Shown here piece after piece: positions 17,709 to 26,093 of a stretch of 64,000 nt of DNA. The stretch lies in contig JAHEKV010000004.1 in assembly GCA_024638165.1 (NCBI GenBank), positions 62,001 through 126,000 of the forward strand, read 5' to 3'. The stretch comes from Flavobacteriaceae bacterium (GTDB taxonomy: Bacteria > Bacteroidota > Bacteroidia > Flavobacteriales > Flavobacteriaceae). A program made the position numbers and the translations under genes. The notes under the pieces are model-generated. The model had not been told where the DNA came from, ran no database searches, and saw nothing but the letters and a program-made list of their open reading frames with translations. How positions within the stretch are numbered: the first letter of the stretch is position 1; every line of letters starts with the position of its first letter.

Positions 17709-18848
17709 ATGACTCCAGTTTATTTTGATAATGCTGCAACTACGGCGCTTCGCCCGGAGGTTGTAACTACCATTTCTGAATCCCTTAGTGAACAATTTGG
17801 CAATCCGTCATCTACCCATTCTTTTGGAAGGTCAGCAAAAGCTTTAATCGAAAAGGCTAGAAAATCAATCGCAACCACCTTAGGGGCAAAGCCTAGTGAA
17901 ATTTATTTTACCTCTGGTGGAACAGAAGCGGATAATATGGTTCTTCGTTGCGCAGTTCGCGATCTAGGAGTAAAGAGAATTATTACTTCAGCGATTGAGC
18001 ATCATGCCGTGTTACATGCTGCAGAAGCGATGACTAAGGAATATGGAATAGAACTTGAATTAGTCGATATCGACGAACAAGGTTTTATTGACCTCAAAGA
18101 TTTAGAAAATAAACTCTCTCGCGAAAGTGCTCCTCAAACGCTGGTTAGTTTGATGCATGTGAATAATGAAATCGGAAATATCTTAGAGGTAGATAAAGTT
18201 GCTGAGTTATGTAAAACTCATCAAGCACTTTTTCACTCGGACACTGTTCAATCCGTCGGACATTACTCGTGGGACTTATCCAAAACATCGATACATTTTA
18301 TATGCGCTGCGGCACATAAGTTTCACGGTCCTAAAGGAATAGGATTCTTGTATATGCGCTCGGATGTTCCTTTAAAGTCGTTAATCGTAGGAGGGGGTCA
18401 AGAAAAGGGATTTCGAGCAGGTACTGAAAGTGTTCATAATATTTTAGGGATGGAAAAAGCCTTCACTTTGGCTTATCAAAATTTGGCTAAAGAAAAAGAA
18501 TATGTACTATCCTTAAAAAAGAGATTTATTGACGGGGTAAAGGCGCGTCTTCCAGAAGCAATTCTCAATGGAGGATGTAGTGATCTTGACCGTAGTACCT
18601 ATACCCTTGTGAATTTAAGACTTCCGATTACGGGAGATAAAGCAACCTTACTTCTTTTTCATTTAGATCTAAAAGGTATTGCTTGTTCTCAGGGTAGTGC
18701 TTGTCAGTCTGGAAGTAATACAGGTTCTCACGTACTTCGTGCGATAGCTGCTGCTGATTTTCCGTCTTTGCGTTTTTCTTTCTCTATCTACAACACCGTA
18801 GAAGAGGTGGATTACGTAATTGATACTTTAGCTAGCTATTTGGTGTAG
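17709..18848 (+). CDS. cysteine desulfurase (NifS/IscS family)
   Basis: A PLP enzyme that takes sulfur from cysteine for Fe-S clusters and other sulfur-containing cofactors. The N-terminus VYFDNAATTALRPEVV and the FGNPSSTHSFGR block are typical; the PLP lysine is in AAHKFHGPKG near 199 and the catalytic cysteine in SQGSACQSGSNTGSH near 321. Length 379 is normal. No isc or suf partners are adjacent, so it may serve as the general desulfurase or for tRNA thiolation. Its 3' end overlaps the convergent secreted-protein gene by 13 bases. Confidence 0.95.
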   Translation: MTPVYFDNAATTALRPEVVTTISESLSEQFGNPSSTHSFGRSAKALIEKARKSIATTLGAKPSEIYFTSGGTEADNMVLRCAVRDLGVKRIITSAIEHHAVLHAAEAMTKEYGIELELVDIDEQGFIDLKDLENKLSRESAPQTLVSLMHVNNEIGNILEVDKVAELCKTHQALFHSDTVQSVGHYSWDLSKTSIHFICAAAHKFHGPKGIGFLYMRSDVPLKSLIVGGGQEKGFRAGTESVHNILGMEKAFTLAYQNLAKEKEYVLSLKKRFIDGVKARLPEAILNGGCSDLDRSTYTLVNLRLPITGDKATLLLFHLDLKGIACSQGSACQSGSNTGSHVLRAIAAADFPSLRFSFSIYNTVEEVDYVIDTLASYLV

Positions 18849-19456
18849 GGAAAATTTCTTGCGATTTGCTTCATCATCTTCTCAACGAGTTCACGAGTAT
18901 TTTTCCCAGTGTTTCTATCGATAACCTTTTCGTGTCTCCACAATAACTTTGAAGATTGACCATCGACGAGCTTTAGTGTAATTCGACCAAAAGAAGGGGA
19001 AAGTACCCACAAATCAATCCAAGAAAACTGATTTTCTATTCCTTCTGATAATAATACACTAATAGAGAGGCTTCCTCGAATAACGGCATCGACCTTCAGT
19101 TTACGGGCTAATTCCTTAGATTCCATTAAAAGCGAACTTCTGTAGTCAATACCAGAAGAACGCATATTAGCTAAGGTTTCCTCGTATGGTTGAATCGTTA
19201 TATTCAAAGCATCGATTTGGTTCTCAATGTAATAGGTTAATTCTTTCTGTAAACTAGCCCCTTCTTCTTCAGAAAGTTGTCTGCGTTTTAATTCAGATAG
19301 TGAGAGGTCTAAATCAATGTCAAATGGAACTACCGCGATTACTTTATGGGATTCGGTAATGCTTTTAAAGTCGGGATGTATAAAACTACTTTTCTGCCCA
19401 ACAATAAGATTTGTAGTGCATAAGGTGAGCAGGAGGCCTAAAAGTAATTTTCTCAT
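18836..19456 (-). CDS. secreted protein of unknown function, TolB-N/CsgG-like fold suspected
   Basis: A 206-residue protein with a cleavable signal peptide (LLLGLLLTLCTTNLIVGQ). The mature part alternates strands and helices: HKVIAVVPFDID near residue 38, a helical YYIENQ region, then KLKVDAVIRGSLSIS and FGRITLKLVDGQSSKLLWRHEK. The order (VAVxPF-type first strand, a xADAVIxG middle strand, a LxLxDxxxGxxLW strand) resembles CsgG/TolB-N/GNA1162-type periplasmic proteins, which I infer from pattern only. It is immediately downstream of the M23 peptidase gene with a one-base gap, so a shared transcript is likely. Confidence 0.7.
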   Translation of the reverse strand: MRKLLLGLLLTLCTTNLIVGQKSSFIHPDFKSITESHKVIAVVPFDIDLDLSLSELKRRQLSEEEGASLQKELTYYIENQIDALNITIQPYEETLANMRSSGIDYRSSLLMESKELARKLKVDAVIRGSLSISVLLSEGIENQFSWIDLWVLSPSFGRITLKLVDGQSSKLLWRHEKVIDRNTGKNTRELVEKMMKQIARNFPYTK

Positions 19457-19457
19457 A

Positions 19458-21176
19458 TTAGTTTATAGTGAGACTAAAGGTTTTTTTAGTCTTATTTCCC
19501 AGTAGATCCTCAATTTCAAATTCGAGTGTGTGAACTCCTGGTATTAATAAAATGTCTGATGTGTCAAAGGTAAAGCGATTCTGTTTAGGTTCGTGTTCGA
19601 ATAGAACCCATTGCCCATCAATAGATCCTTCGAAACTCTTAATCCCAGTTTCCTTGTCTTCTGCTTCGATTTCAAGATAGCGGTAACCATTAATCGCTTG
19701 GCCTGAGCTGAAGTTTCTAGGGGTGACTACTGGAGCAATAGAGTCATAGGCGAAATGGAAGTCTCCTGTATTTCTAAGGGTAACCGAAAGAGTATCTGAT
19801 TCGACTTTGCGAATAAAGTTGGTTCCTTTTTTACTTATTCTACCAAAGAATGCATAACTGAGCCAGCTCGGTTTTTGTTTGATTTCTTTTGGAATAATTT
19901 TAAGTAATAATGGATTTCGAACCAACACATCCTTAGGTCCAATGGATACGGTGTCTCCAGATAAATAAAAATCTAGATCTTCAATACTGTAAATACTATT
20001 CTCAATAGCAATCAGTTGAGCATCTAAAAGTTGATTATTCACACGTTGATTAATCTCCGAATTGCCAAAAGGTATGCTCATCTTCTTGACTTCTTCAACT
20101 CCTTTTGTAGTCCAATCAATACTAGAGGTATTTCCGGAGTAATCACTGAGGGTTAGTTTCCAATCATCTATTTTTCCTGCCTCGGCCTTAAATAGCTCGG
20201 TGGATGGACTGTTTTTAAAAAATCCAAGCGGATTACTCGTTTCCTTTGTGGTTAAGAGTACGCGATTATTTGAAGCTTCATAGAAATGATAATCAATACT
20301 TCTGTTGATCAATGGATTTTCAGTAAAATTGAATCGATCAATGATTAATTCAGAAATGAGGCTATCATTACGCTTTAACTCCAATCGATACCATCCATTT
20401 TTATTTGCAGATAGGTCAAGTCGGTCAAATGATTGTATCCCAAAACTGTAATACCCCTGAACGCTGATCGTATCTGTTGCCGAGTATCGGGTTCGTTCCT
20501 TAACGGTTTTCAAAGCGATCATGGTTCGGTTTTCAAAGGTGGTCACTACTTGCGGTTGTTCCGACTCATACAAGTAGAATCCTTGAATAGTGGGAGGATC
20601 GTGGTCTGCAGCTTCTAAGCCAAATTGAAGAGGATTCATTGGTTCTTCTGACTCCCTATCGCGTACTTCAAAATGCAGGTGAGGCCCAAACGAATTTCCG
20701 GTATTTCCCGAGTATCCAATAATTTCTCCTTTTTTAACGGGAATTTGAGTAGGTCTTAGATAACGTTGTATCTCATAGGTTTGGTGAAGGTACTGTTCCC
20801 CCTTAATGTAATTTTGGATTTTAGGACTAAATCGATTGAGGTGAGCGTAAACGGTGCTCTTATTTATTTCAGGATGATCTAGGTAAATCACTTTGCCATA
20901 ACTCCCTGTATCTACCTTAATTCGAGATAAAAATCCATCCTCGACCGCGTACACGGGAAATCCTTCTCTACCTTGTGTTTTGAGATCTACCCCCGCATGA
21001 AAATGATTGGGTCGCAATTCACCGTAAGTTCCTGAATAACGTAATGGAATTCCTAAAGGTGGATGTTCTCTTAAATTCAATTCCGTATTCGAGTACAAAC
21101 TATCCTGTGAATAAGATACTGAAATACAGATAGTTAAAATAAAAGCAAATAGAAGTTTTGAAGGAATTCGAGACAT
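19458..21176 (-). CDS. secreted M23 family metallopeptidase
   Basis: A 572-residue exported protein. I use the ATG at 21176 (MSRIPSKLLFAFILT), which starts a clean signal peptide; the track start at 21218 adds an out-of-place hydrophobic leader. The N-terminal half is a LytM/peptidase M23 domain with both zinc motifs: HFHAGVDLKT near residue 60 and HLHFEVRD near 170, so it should be an active endopeptidase cutting peptidoglycan cross-links. The remaining 350 residues are beta-rich, ending in Ig-like strands (GVHTLEFEIEDLLGN). A minus-strand -7 box lies upstream. Confidence 0.9.
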   Translation of the reverse strand: MSRIPSKLLFAFILTICISVSYSQDSLYSNTELNLREHPPLGIPLRYSGTYGELRPNHFHAGVDLKTQGREGFPVYAVEDGFLSRIKVDTGSYGKVIYLDHPEINKSTVYAHLNRFSPKIQNYIKGEQYLHQTYEIQRYLRPTQIPVKKGEIIGYSGNTGNSFGPHLHFEVRDRESEEPMNPLQFGLEAADHDPPTIQGFYLYESEQPQVVTTFENRTMIALKTVKERTRYSATDTISVQGYYSFGIQSFDRLDLSANKNGWYRLELKRNDSLISELIIDRFNFTENPLINRSIDYHFYEASNNRVLLTTKETSNPLGFFKNSPSTELFKAEAGKIDDWKLTLSDYSGNTSSIDWTTKGVEEVKKMSIPFGNSEINQRVNNQLLDAQLIAIENSIYSIEDLDFYLSGDTVSIGPKDVLVRNPLLLKIIPKEIKQKPSWLSYAFFGRISKKGTNFIRKVESDTLSVTLRNTGDFHFAYDSIAPVVTPRNFSSGQAINGYRYLEIEAEDKETGIKSFEGSIDGQWVLFEHEPKQNRFTFDTSDILLIPGVHTLEFEIEDLLGNKTKKTFSLTIN

Positions 21177-21219
21177 ATTCACGAATAAAAGTGTTATTAC
21201 CAAAAAATACAAATCCAAT

Positions 21220-21227
21220 CAAAGTTA
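21220..21227 (-). promoter_or_regulatory. -7 promoter box for the M23 peptidase gene
   Basis: TAACTTTG on the minus strand (CAAAGTTA on the plus strand) matches TAnnTTTG. It gives a leader of about 37 bases before the ATG at 21176, and supports that start over the upstream one. Confidence 0.5.
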
Positions 21228-21254
21228 AATATTGCTTTGCCAATGATACTTGAT

Positions 21255-21262
21255 TACCTTTG
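21255..21262 (+). promoter_or_regulatory. -7 promoter box for the coiled-coil/zapA operon
   Basis: TACCTTTG matches TAnnTTTG, with a TTG at 21232-21234 twenty bases upstream as a plausible -33 element. The ATG used is at 21282. Confidence 0.6.
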
Positions 21263-21281
21263 TTAAAATCGCTTGTGCTTT

Positions 21282-21569
21282 ATGAATGCCTTTTTTGAAA
21301 CATTGGGTGCGGTTGAGAATAGAGTTCAACAATTAATTGAACGTCTCAACTACCAGCGATCAGAAAATCAGGCTTTAAGGTTAGAAATTGAGCAGTTGAA
21401 AAGAGCGCTTCTTGTTAAGGAAGAAGCCCTTGGAATTTCTCAGAAGAAACTACAAGAAGCCAATAGAGGTGCAAGAGATGAGGGTAATCCTTTAGACAAA
21501 ACAGACGTAGAAAATAAAATTGATCGTCTAGTCAAAGAAATACAGTCGTGTATAGACACGCTTGATTAA
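21282..21569 (+). CDS. small coiled-coil protein upstream of zapA
   Basis: A 95-residue protein from the ATG at 21282 (the track start at 21273 is a TTG). It is mostly one long coiled coil: ENRVQQLIERLNYQRSENQ then LRLEIEQLKRALLVKEEAL, followed by a polar linker and a short C-terminal helix. The leucine-heptad pattern and small size recall ZapB-type division proteins, and it overlaps the zapA gene, so a partner of ZapA at the division ring is a reasonable inference without direct proof. No signal or membrane segment is present. Confidence 0.8.
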   Translation: MNAFFETLGAVENRVQQLIERLNYQRSENQALRLEIEQLKRALLVKEEALGISQKKLQEANRGARDEGNPLDKTDVENKIDRLVKEIQSCIDTLD

Positions 21570-21582
21570 TACAAAAAGTGGG

Positions 21583-21873
21583 ATGAGCGAAAAGCAAAAA
21601 ATAAAAGTATCTATTGCCGATCGGGTCTATCCACTTTCGATAGCTGCCTCGCAAGAAGAGGGTCTAAGACAGGCCGCTAATAGCGTACAGCAAATGGTAA
21701 AGGAGTTTGAGAAGAGTTACGCAGTTAGTGATAAGCAAGATGTATTGGCCATGTGCGCTTTGCAGTTTGCGAATTCCTCGAATCAGCGATCAGGCCTCCA
21801 ACAACAAATCAACGACAGTATTTCTCGTCTAAATTTACTTGTACAAACCATTGATTCTGAATTGAATCAGTAG
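21583..21873 (+). CDS. zapA: cell division protein ZapA
   Basis: ZapA bundles FtsZ filaments and helps form the Z ring. The 96-residue protein reads MSEKQKIKVSIADRVYPLSI, the ZapA beta hairpin, then EEGLRQAANSVQQMVKEF and the C-terminal helix ending in ISRLNLLVQTIDSEL. I take the ATG at 21583 in place of the TTG at 21562 in the track. It follows the coiled-coil gene, and is followed by a 6S-like RNA, the same neighbour that zapA has in E. coli. Confidence 0.93.
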   Translation: MSEKQKIKVSIADRVYPLSIAASQEEGLRQAANSVQQMVKEFEKSYAVSDKQDVLAMCALQFANSSNQRSGLQQQINDSISRLNLLVQTIDSELNQ

Positions 21874-21884
21874 TGATAACGAAG

Positions 21885-22055
21885 TAAGATTACCCGCATT
21901 GTTTATTTTTTGACAAACTCAACGAAGATTAATTTCGAAAGAGTGATGACCTATTGCACGATCGTGCTCGCGAGTCTGAGATTTTCAAGTAGTAGGATAG
22001 CTCTAAACTTGTACTTAAAGGAGTTTGTACAAAACCTTCAATGCGGGTTTTTTAT
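21885..22055 (+). ncRNA. ssrS: 6S-like regulatory RNA (6S-Flavo candidate)
   Basis: The 200-base gap between zapA and rny holds a folded RNA candidate. A perfect ten-base closing stem pairs ACCCGCATTG (21892-21901) with CAATGCGGGT (22039-22048), followed at once by a T-run that completes a terminator. A second stem pairs GACAAACTC (21912-21920) with GAGTTTGT (22021-22028). Inside, CCTATT near 21950 pairs with AGTAGG near 21990 around the palindrome GCACGATCGTGC. A long rod with internal loops, about 165 nt, in the zapA context fits 6S RNA, which binds RNA polymerase. The ends are approximate; a covariance-model hit is needed to confirm. Confidence 0.72.
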
Positions 22056-22072
22056 TAATATAAATTAAGACC

Positions 22073-23644
22073 ATGGATTCAATGATAAATGTGATAATTG
22101 GTGCGGTAGTTGGCTTATTAGCGGGCTATTCGATCACCATATTACTTCAAAAACGCAAAGGAGCTGCAGCCCTAGTTAGTGCCCAGAAAGAGGCTAAATC
22201 AATTTTAAAGGAGGCTGAAAAGGATGCTCAACAAATTAAAAAGGATAAGATTTTTCAAGCCAAGGAGAAATTCTTAGAGTTAAAAGCAGAACATGAAAAA
22301 GTCATTTTAGCTAAGGACAAGAAAATGGCCGAGGCTGAAAAGCGCATTCGTGATAAGGAATCACAAGTAGGTTCTGAGCTAAAGAAAAATAGTGTGCTTA
22401 ACGAGCGGTTGGAGAAAGAATTAAAGGAGATCGAAGGTCGAGTAGAGCGAATGGATCGAAAAGAACAAGAGATCGAAAAGATGCACCAAAACCAGGTGAA
22501 GCAACTCGAGGTGATCTCGGGACTATCTGCAGATGACGCTAAAGCCGAATTGGTAAACTCATTGAAAGATCAAGCGAAGACCGACGCCATGGCATTCATA
22601 CAAAATGCTGTTGAAGAGGCGAAGATGACTGCTCAACAAGAGGCACGAAAAGTTGTTATTAAGACGATTCAGCGAATTGGAACCGAAGAAGCCGTTGAAA
22701 ATTGTGTTTCTGTGTTTAATCTTGAATCAGATGACGTGAAGGGAAGAATTATTGGTAGAGAGGGTAGAAATATCCGTGCTATTGAGGCGGCTACTGGAGT
22801 TGAAATCATTGTCGATGATACTCCTGAAGCAATTATTCTTTCATGTTTCGATAGTGTACGTCGAGAGGTTGCTCGGTTGTCGCTGCACCGTTTAGTAACC
22901 GATGGCCGAATTCACCCGGCACGTATTGAAGAGGTTGTGAAGAAGACAGAATCTCAGATTAATGAAGAGATTGTTGAAATTGGTAAACGTACCGTAATCG
23001 ACTTAGGTATTCATGGCCTACATCCGGAACTTATCAAGGCGGTCGGAAGAATGAAGTATCGTTCTTCGTACGGTCAAAATCTATTACAACACTCCAGAGA
23101 AGTTGCCAAGCTTTGTGGCGTAATGGCGGCCGAACTGGGACTAAACCCGAAATTGGCCAAGCGTGCTGGTCTTCTTCATGATATAGGAAAGGTTCCAATG
23201 GCTGAGGTTGATATCGAAACACCACACGCGATTTTGGGTATGCAATGGGCTGAAAAGTACGGTGAGCATAAAGAAGTTTGTAATGCCATTGGTGCCCACC
23301 ACGATGAGATTGAAATGACGAGTTTACTATCTCCGATCATTCAAGTTTGTGATGCTATTTCTGGTGCAAGACCGGGTGCAAGAAGACAAGTCTTAGACAG
23401 TTACATTCAACGACTAAAAGATCTCGAAGACACTGCGTTAGGATTTAAAGGTGTTGAAAAGGCTTATGCCATTCAAGCGGGTAGAGAGTTACGCGTGATT
23501 GTGGGTAGTGAGAAAGTAAGCGATGATAAAGCGGCTGAACTTTCTTTTGAGCTTTCTCAAAAAATTCAAACCGAAATGACGTATCCAGGTCAAGTAAAGG
23601 TTACTGTTATACGTGAAACTCGTTCTGTAAATATTGCGAAGTAG
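22073..23644 (+). CDS. rny: ribonuclease Y
   Basis: RNase Y is a membrane-anchored endoribonuclease that starts mRNA decay. The 523-residue protein has an N-terminal membrane helix ([19 protein letters not shown]), a coiled coil to about residue 200, a KH domain with [19 protein letters not shown], and an HD domain with [12 protein letters not shown] and IGAHHDEIE. All motifs are intact and length is normal. It is preceded by the 6S-like RNA, whose terminator separates it from zapA, and followed by a strong hairpin terminator. Confidence 0.97.
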   Translation: MDSMINVIIGAVVGLLAGYSITILLQKRKGAAALVSAQKEAKSILKEAEKDAQQIKKDKIFQAKEKFLELKAEHEKVILAKDKKMAEAEKRIRDKESQVGSELKKNSVLNERLEKELKEIEGRVERMDRKEQEIEKMHQNQVKQLEVISGLSADDAKAELVNSLKDQAKTDAMAFIQNAVEEAKMTAQQEARKVVIKTIQRIGTEEAVENCVSVFNLESDDVKGRIIGREGRNIRAIEAATGVEIIVDDTPEAIILSCFDSVRREVARLSLHRLVTDGRIHPARIEEVVKKTESQINEEIVEIGKRTVIDLGIHGLHPELIKAVGRMKYRSSYGQNLLQHSREVAKLCGVMAAELGLNPKLAKRAGLLHDIGKVPMAEVDIETPHAILGMQWAEKYGEHKEVCNAIGAHHDEIEMTSLLSPIIQVCDAISGARPGARRQVLDSYIQRLKDLEDTALGFKGVEKAYAIQAGRELRVIVGSEKVSDDKAAELSFELSQKIQTEMTYPGQVKVTVIRETRSVNIAK

Positions 23645-23663
23645 AACGCTTAGATATGTGATA

Positions 23664-23693
23664 AAAAAAGGGCTCCATTTGGAGCCCTTTTTT
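23664..23693. terminator. bidirectional intrinsic terminator between rny and the DUF349 gene
   Basis: AAAAAAGGGCTCC-ATTT-GGAGCCCTTTTTT is a 13-bp perfect stem with A and T runs on the two sides, so it can terminate both rny on the plus strand and the convergent DUF349 gene on the minus strand. Confidence 0.92.
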
Positions 23694-23701
23694 GTTTAAA
23701 A

Positions 23702-25294
23702 TTAATCCTCAGATTTCTCTTCTTCGGCTTCTATTGGTTCTTCGGCCGCTGCAGCCTCTTCTTGTTCTTTTTGAAGCTTATTTCGTTCTACATTGAGTTT
23801 CTTAAGCTGTTCTTGCAGTTTATCAAGTTCTAACTTCTTCTTATCTATATTCTTTAGAACAGAGGCAATAAGGGGGTTGCTTGTATCATCGCTATTGAAG
23901 AACTCGAGGTTATTTTCAAGCTGACGAATTTCGGCCATAACCTCCTCCATTTGTTTTTTCAAATGAGAGCGTTCATTAAATACCTTATCTAATGGGCTTT
24001 GCTTTTGTTTAGATACTTTAGTGTTGCCATGTAATCGGTCAAAATAATAATTACAGGTTGCTTTAAAGGCTTTCCAGAGTGGATCCCCAATCTTTCGAGG
24101 AACGGGTCCTATCGCTTTCCAGTCTTTTTGTAAGGCTATGAATAACGGGGTGGTTTCATCGAAGTTATCTGAATCTTTTAGCGATTCTGCCTTTGCGATG
24201 AGTTCTTTCTTCTGAGTAATTCGATTTTTTTGTTCTTTTTTCTGGTTCTTATAGAAATCGTTTTTCGCCTTCGAAAATTGACCAAATTGTTTCTTTAATT
24301 CGGCTATCAATGATTTCTGAAGCGAATAGGGAACCCCTTCGATTTGGTAAAACGATTCTCTAATAGCAACTAGTTTTTTAAATTGAGCTTGTATGCCTTG
24401 GTGTGAATTAGCAATGGTGGCTGCTTCACGTTTAAAATCTGCTAAAATTTCTTTTTTTTGGGTGAGGCGCGTTTGTATTTCTTCGTCTCTCTTTTTTTGA
24501 AACTCTTGTCTTTTATCGTGCATCACCTTAGTTGCGTTGCTAAAACGTTCCCATATGCCTGCACGATGTTCCTTGCTTACAGGACCTAGTTCTTCTTTCC
24601 AAATACGATGAAGTTGTTGTAGTTCATTGTAAGCCTGTTGAAAATCATCTTCGTTGATTAAGGCTTCTGCTCGTTCTACGATTTTAATCTTTTCATCGTA
24701 ATTATGTTTGAAATCTTTGTCTCGAAACTCACGATTCAAGTCTAGAAAATCGTAGAAACGTTCTATATGATGGTGGTAGTTTGCCCAGAGATTATCGTTT
24801 TCTGTTTTTGGAACAGGGCCGGTTTCTCTCCACTTCGCTTGCAAATCTCTAAATTGAGAAAAGGTTGTATTGATATTTTCTTCAGTAGAAATTAACGATT
24901 TGATTTCTTCTATAATTTCTTGCTTCGTTTGAAGGTTCTGTTGAATTTGTCTTTCAAAGTTGATTCGAAACGCCTCTTTCTTCTGTCTGTATTCGCGATA
25001 AAGTTCTTGAAAGTCTTTGGCGCTTTTTGATTGAAAGTGAAAATCGATTTCGTTTCCATCATTTGCCAAGAAAGCTTCTTTTTCCTTTTCCTTTAACTCC
25101 TTAAGTTTAGTATCGAATACACGTTTAATTTGAGAAACGTGCTTTCCGATCTTCTCAACAGGAGCGTTTATTAACAAACGCTGTAGTTCTCCAACTAGAT
25201 TATCTGGTTCTAGGTGGTTGTAGCTATCTGGTTTAAGTTCAATTAACTCAAATGCTAAGGTTGATTTCTCTGCAGACTGATCCTGATTTTCCAT
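23702..25294 (-). CDS. DUF349 repeat protein
   Basis: A 530-residue, highly helical cytoplasmic protein built of several DUF349 repeats. The repeat core WRETGPVPKTENDNLWANY recurs as WKAIGPVPRKIGDPLWKAF and in a degenerate form (WKEELGPVSKEHRAGIWERF). The C-terminus is a coiled coil with a Glu/Ala-rich tail. I prefer the Met at 25294 (MENQDQSAEK) over the track start nine codons upstream. The molecular role of DUF349 proteins is unknown; such proteins are common in Bacteroidota. It follows aroE on the same strand with a gap of about 50 bases. Confidence 0.88.
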   Translation of the reverse strand: MENQDQSAEKSTLAFELIELKPDSYNHLEPDNLVGELQRLLINAPVEKIGKHVSQIKRVFDTKLKELKEKEKEAFLANDGNEIDFHFQSKSAKDFQELYREYRQKKEAFRINFERQIQQNLQTKQEIIEEIKSLISTEENINTTFSQFRDLQAKWRETGPVPKTENDNLWANYHHHIERFYDFLDLNREFRDKDFKHNYDEKIKIVERAEALINEDDFQQAYNELQQLHRIWKEELGPVSKEHRAGIWERFSNATKVMHDKRQEFQKKRDEEIQTRLTQKKEILADFKREAATIANSHQGIQAQFKKLVAIRESFYQIEGVPYSLQKSLIAELKKQFGQFSKAKNDFYKNQKKEQKNRITQKKELIAKAESLKDSDNFDETTPLFIALQKDWKAIGPVPRKIGDPLWKAFKATCNYYFDRLHGNTKVSKQKQSPLDKVFNERSHLKKQMEEVMAEIRQLENNLEFFNSDDTSNPLIASVLKNIDKKKLELDKLQEQLKKLNVERNKLQKEQEEAAAAEEPIEAEEEKSED

Positions 25295-25343
25295 ACCCGT
25301 TTCTCTTAGGTTCTTAAGCAAAGTTAAACAAATGCTTATGCAC

Positions 25344-26093
25344 TCAAAGGGAATTCCATATTTCCCATGATTTTTCGGCTTGCCATTTGAGCATCATTGA
25401 TCCATTACAAATTCTAGTGCCACGAGCTTCACCTTCTTTGAGGAAAGCCGTTTTTTCTGGTCGATAAACAAGATCAAAGAGATAGTGCTTAGAATTGAGG
25501 TGATCGTATGTAATGTTTGGCTTCTGATCTACTTTTGGATGGGTTCCAAGAGGAGTACAGTTGATAATGATTTGGTGGCCTTCAATGAGTACCTTATCCA
25601 ATTCATTATAGGTAAAATCAATTTCATCGTTCGATTGTCTTCCTATTTTGGTAACCTTGATTTCCATCGATTCTAACGCGTAAATCACTGCTTTTGCAGC
25701 GCCTCCATTGGCTCCCAGAACTATTGCATTTTGATCTTCTGAACGAAGTAGGGGTTTGAACGAGGTTGAGAAACCATAGGCGTCTGTATTGTATCCTACT
25801 CGCTTATTATTTTCAATATGGATACAATTTACAGCCCCGATTTTAGTTGCTTCAGGGCTTAATGAATCGAGATGTGCAATAATCTCTTGCTTATAGGGTA
25901 TGGTGACATTGCATCCTTTGAGATTCTTGGTTTCCCAAACTTTTTCTAGGTCTTCAAGACTTTGAAGATCAAAGTTTTGATAGTGATGGGGGAGATTTAA
26001 ATGCTCAAACTTTTCTTTAAAAAAAACTCTAGAAAAGGAGTACTCAATATTTCTCCCGATCAGTCCAAAATTAAGTGCTTCTGTACCTTCCAT
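25344..26093 (-). CDS. aroE: shikimate dehydrogenase
   Basis: Reduces 3-dehydroshikimate with NADPH in the aromatic amino acid pathway. The shikimate-binding motif FGLIGRNIEYSFS is near the N-terminus, KGCNVTIPYKQEI carries the catalytic Lys, and VLGANGGAAKAVIYAL is the NADP-binding loop; GTHP and the final NGSMMLKWQA are also typical. Length 249 from the Met at 26093, which matches the family start better than the track start at 26114. The start lies inside the 3' end of the upstream DUF368 gene, a 23-base overlap suggesting coupling. Confidence 0.94.
   Translation of the reverse strand: MEGTEALNFGLIGRNIEYSFSRVFFKEKFEHLNLPHHYQNFDLQSLEDLEKVWETKNLKGCNVTIPYKQEIIAHLDSLSPEATKIGAVNCIHIENNKRVGYNTDAYGFSTSFKPLLRSEDQNAIVLGANGGAAKAVIYALESMEIKVTKIGRQSNDEIDFTYNELDKVLIEGHQIIINCTPLGTHPKVDQKPNITYDHLNSKHYLFDLVYRPEKTAFLKEGEARGTRICNGSMMLKWQAEKSWEIWNSL

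Noticed and set aside
21960-21975. Palindrome GCACGATCGTGC as a possible operator
   Set aside because: It lies in the loop region of the 6S-like RNA and is better explained as part of that fold.
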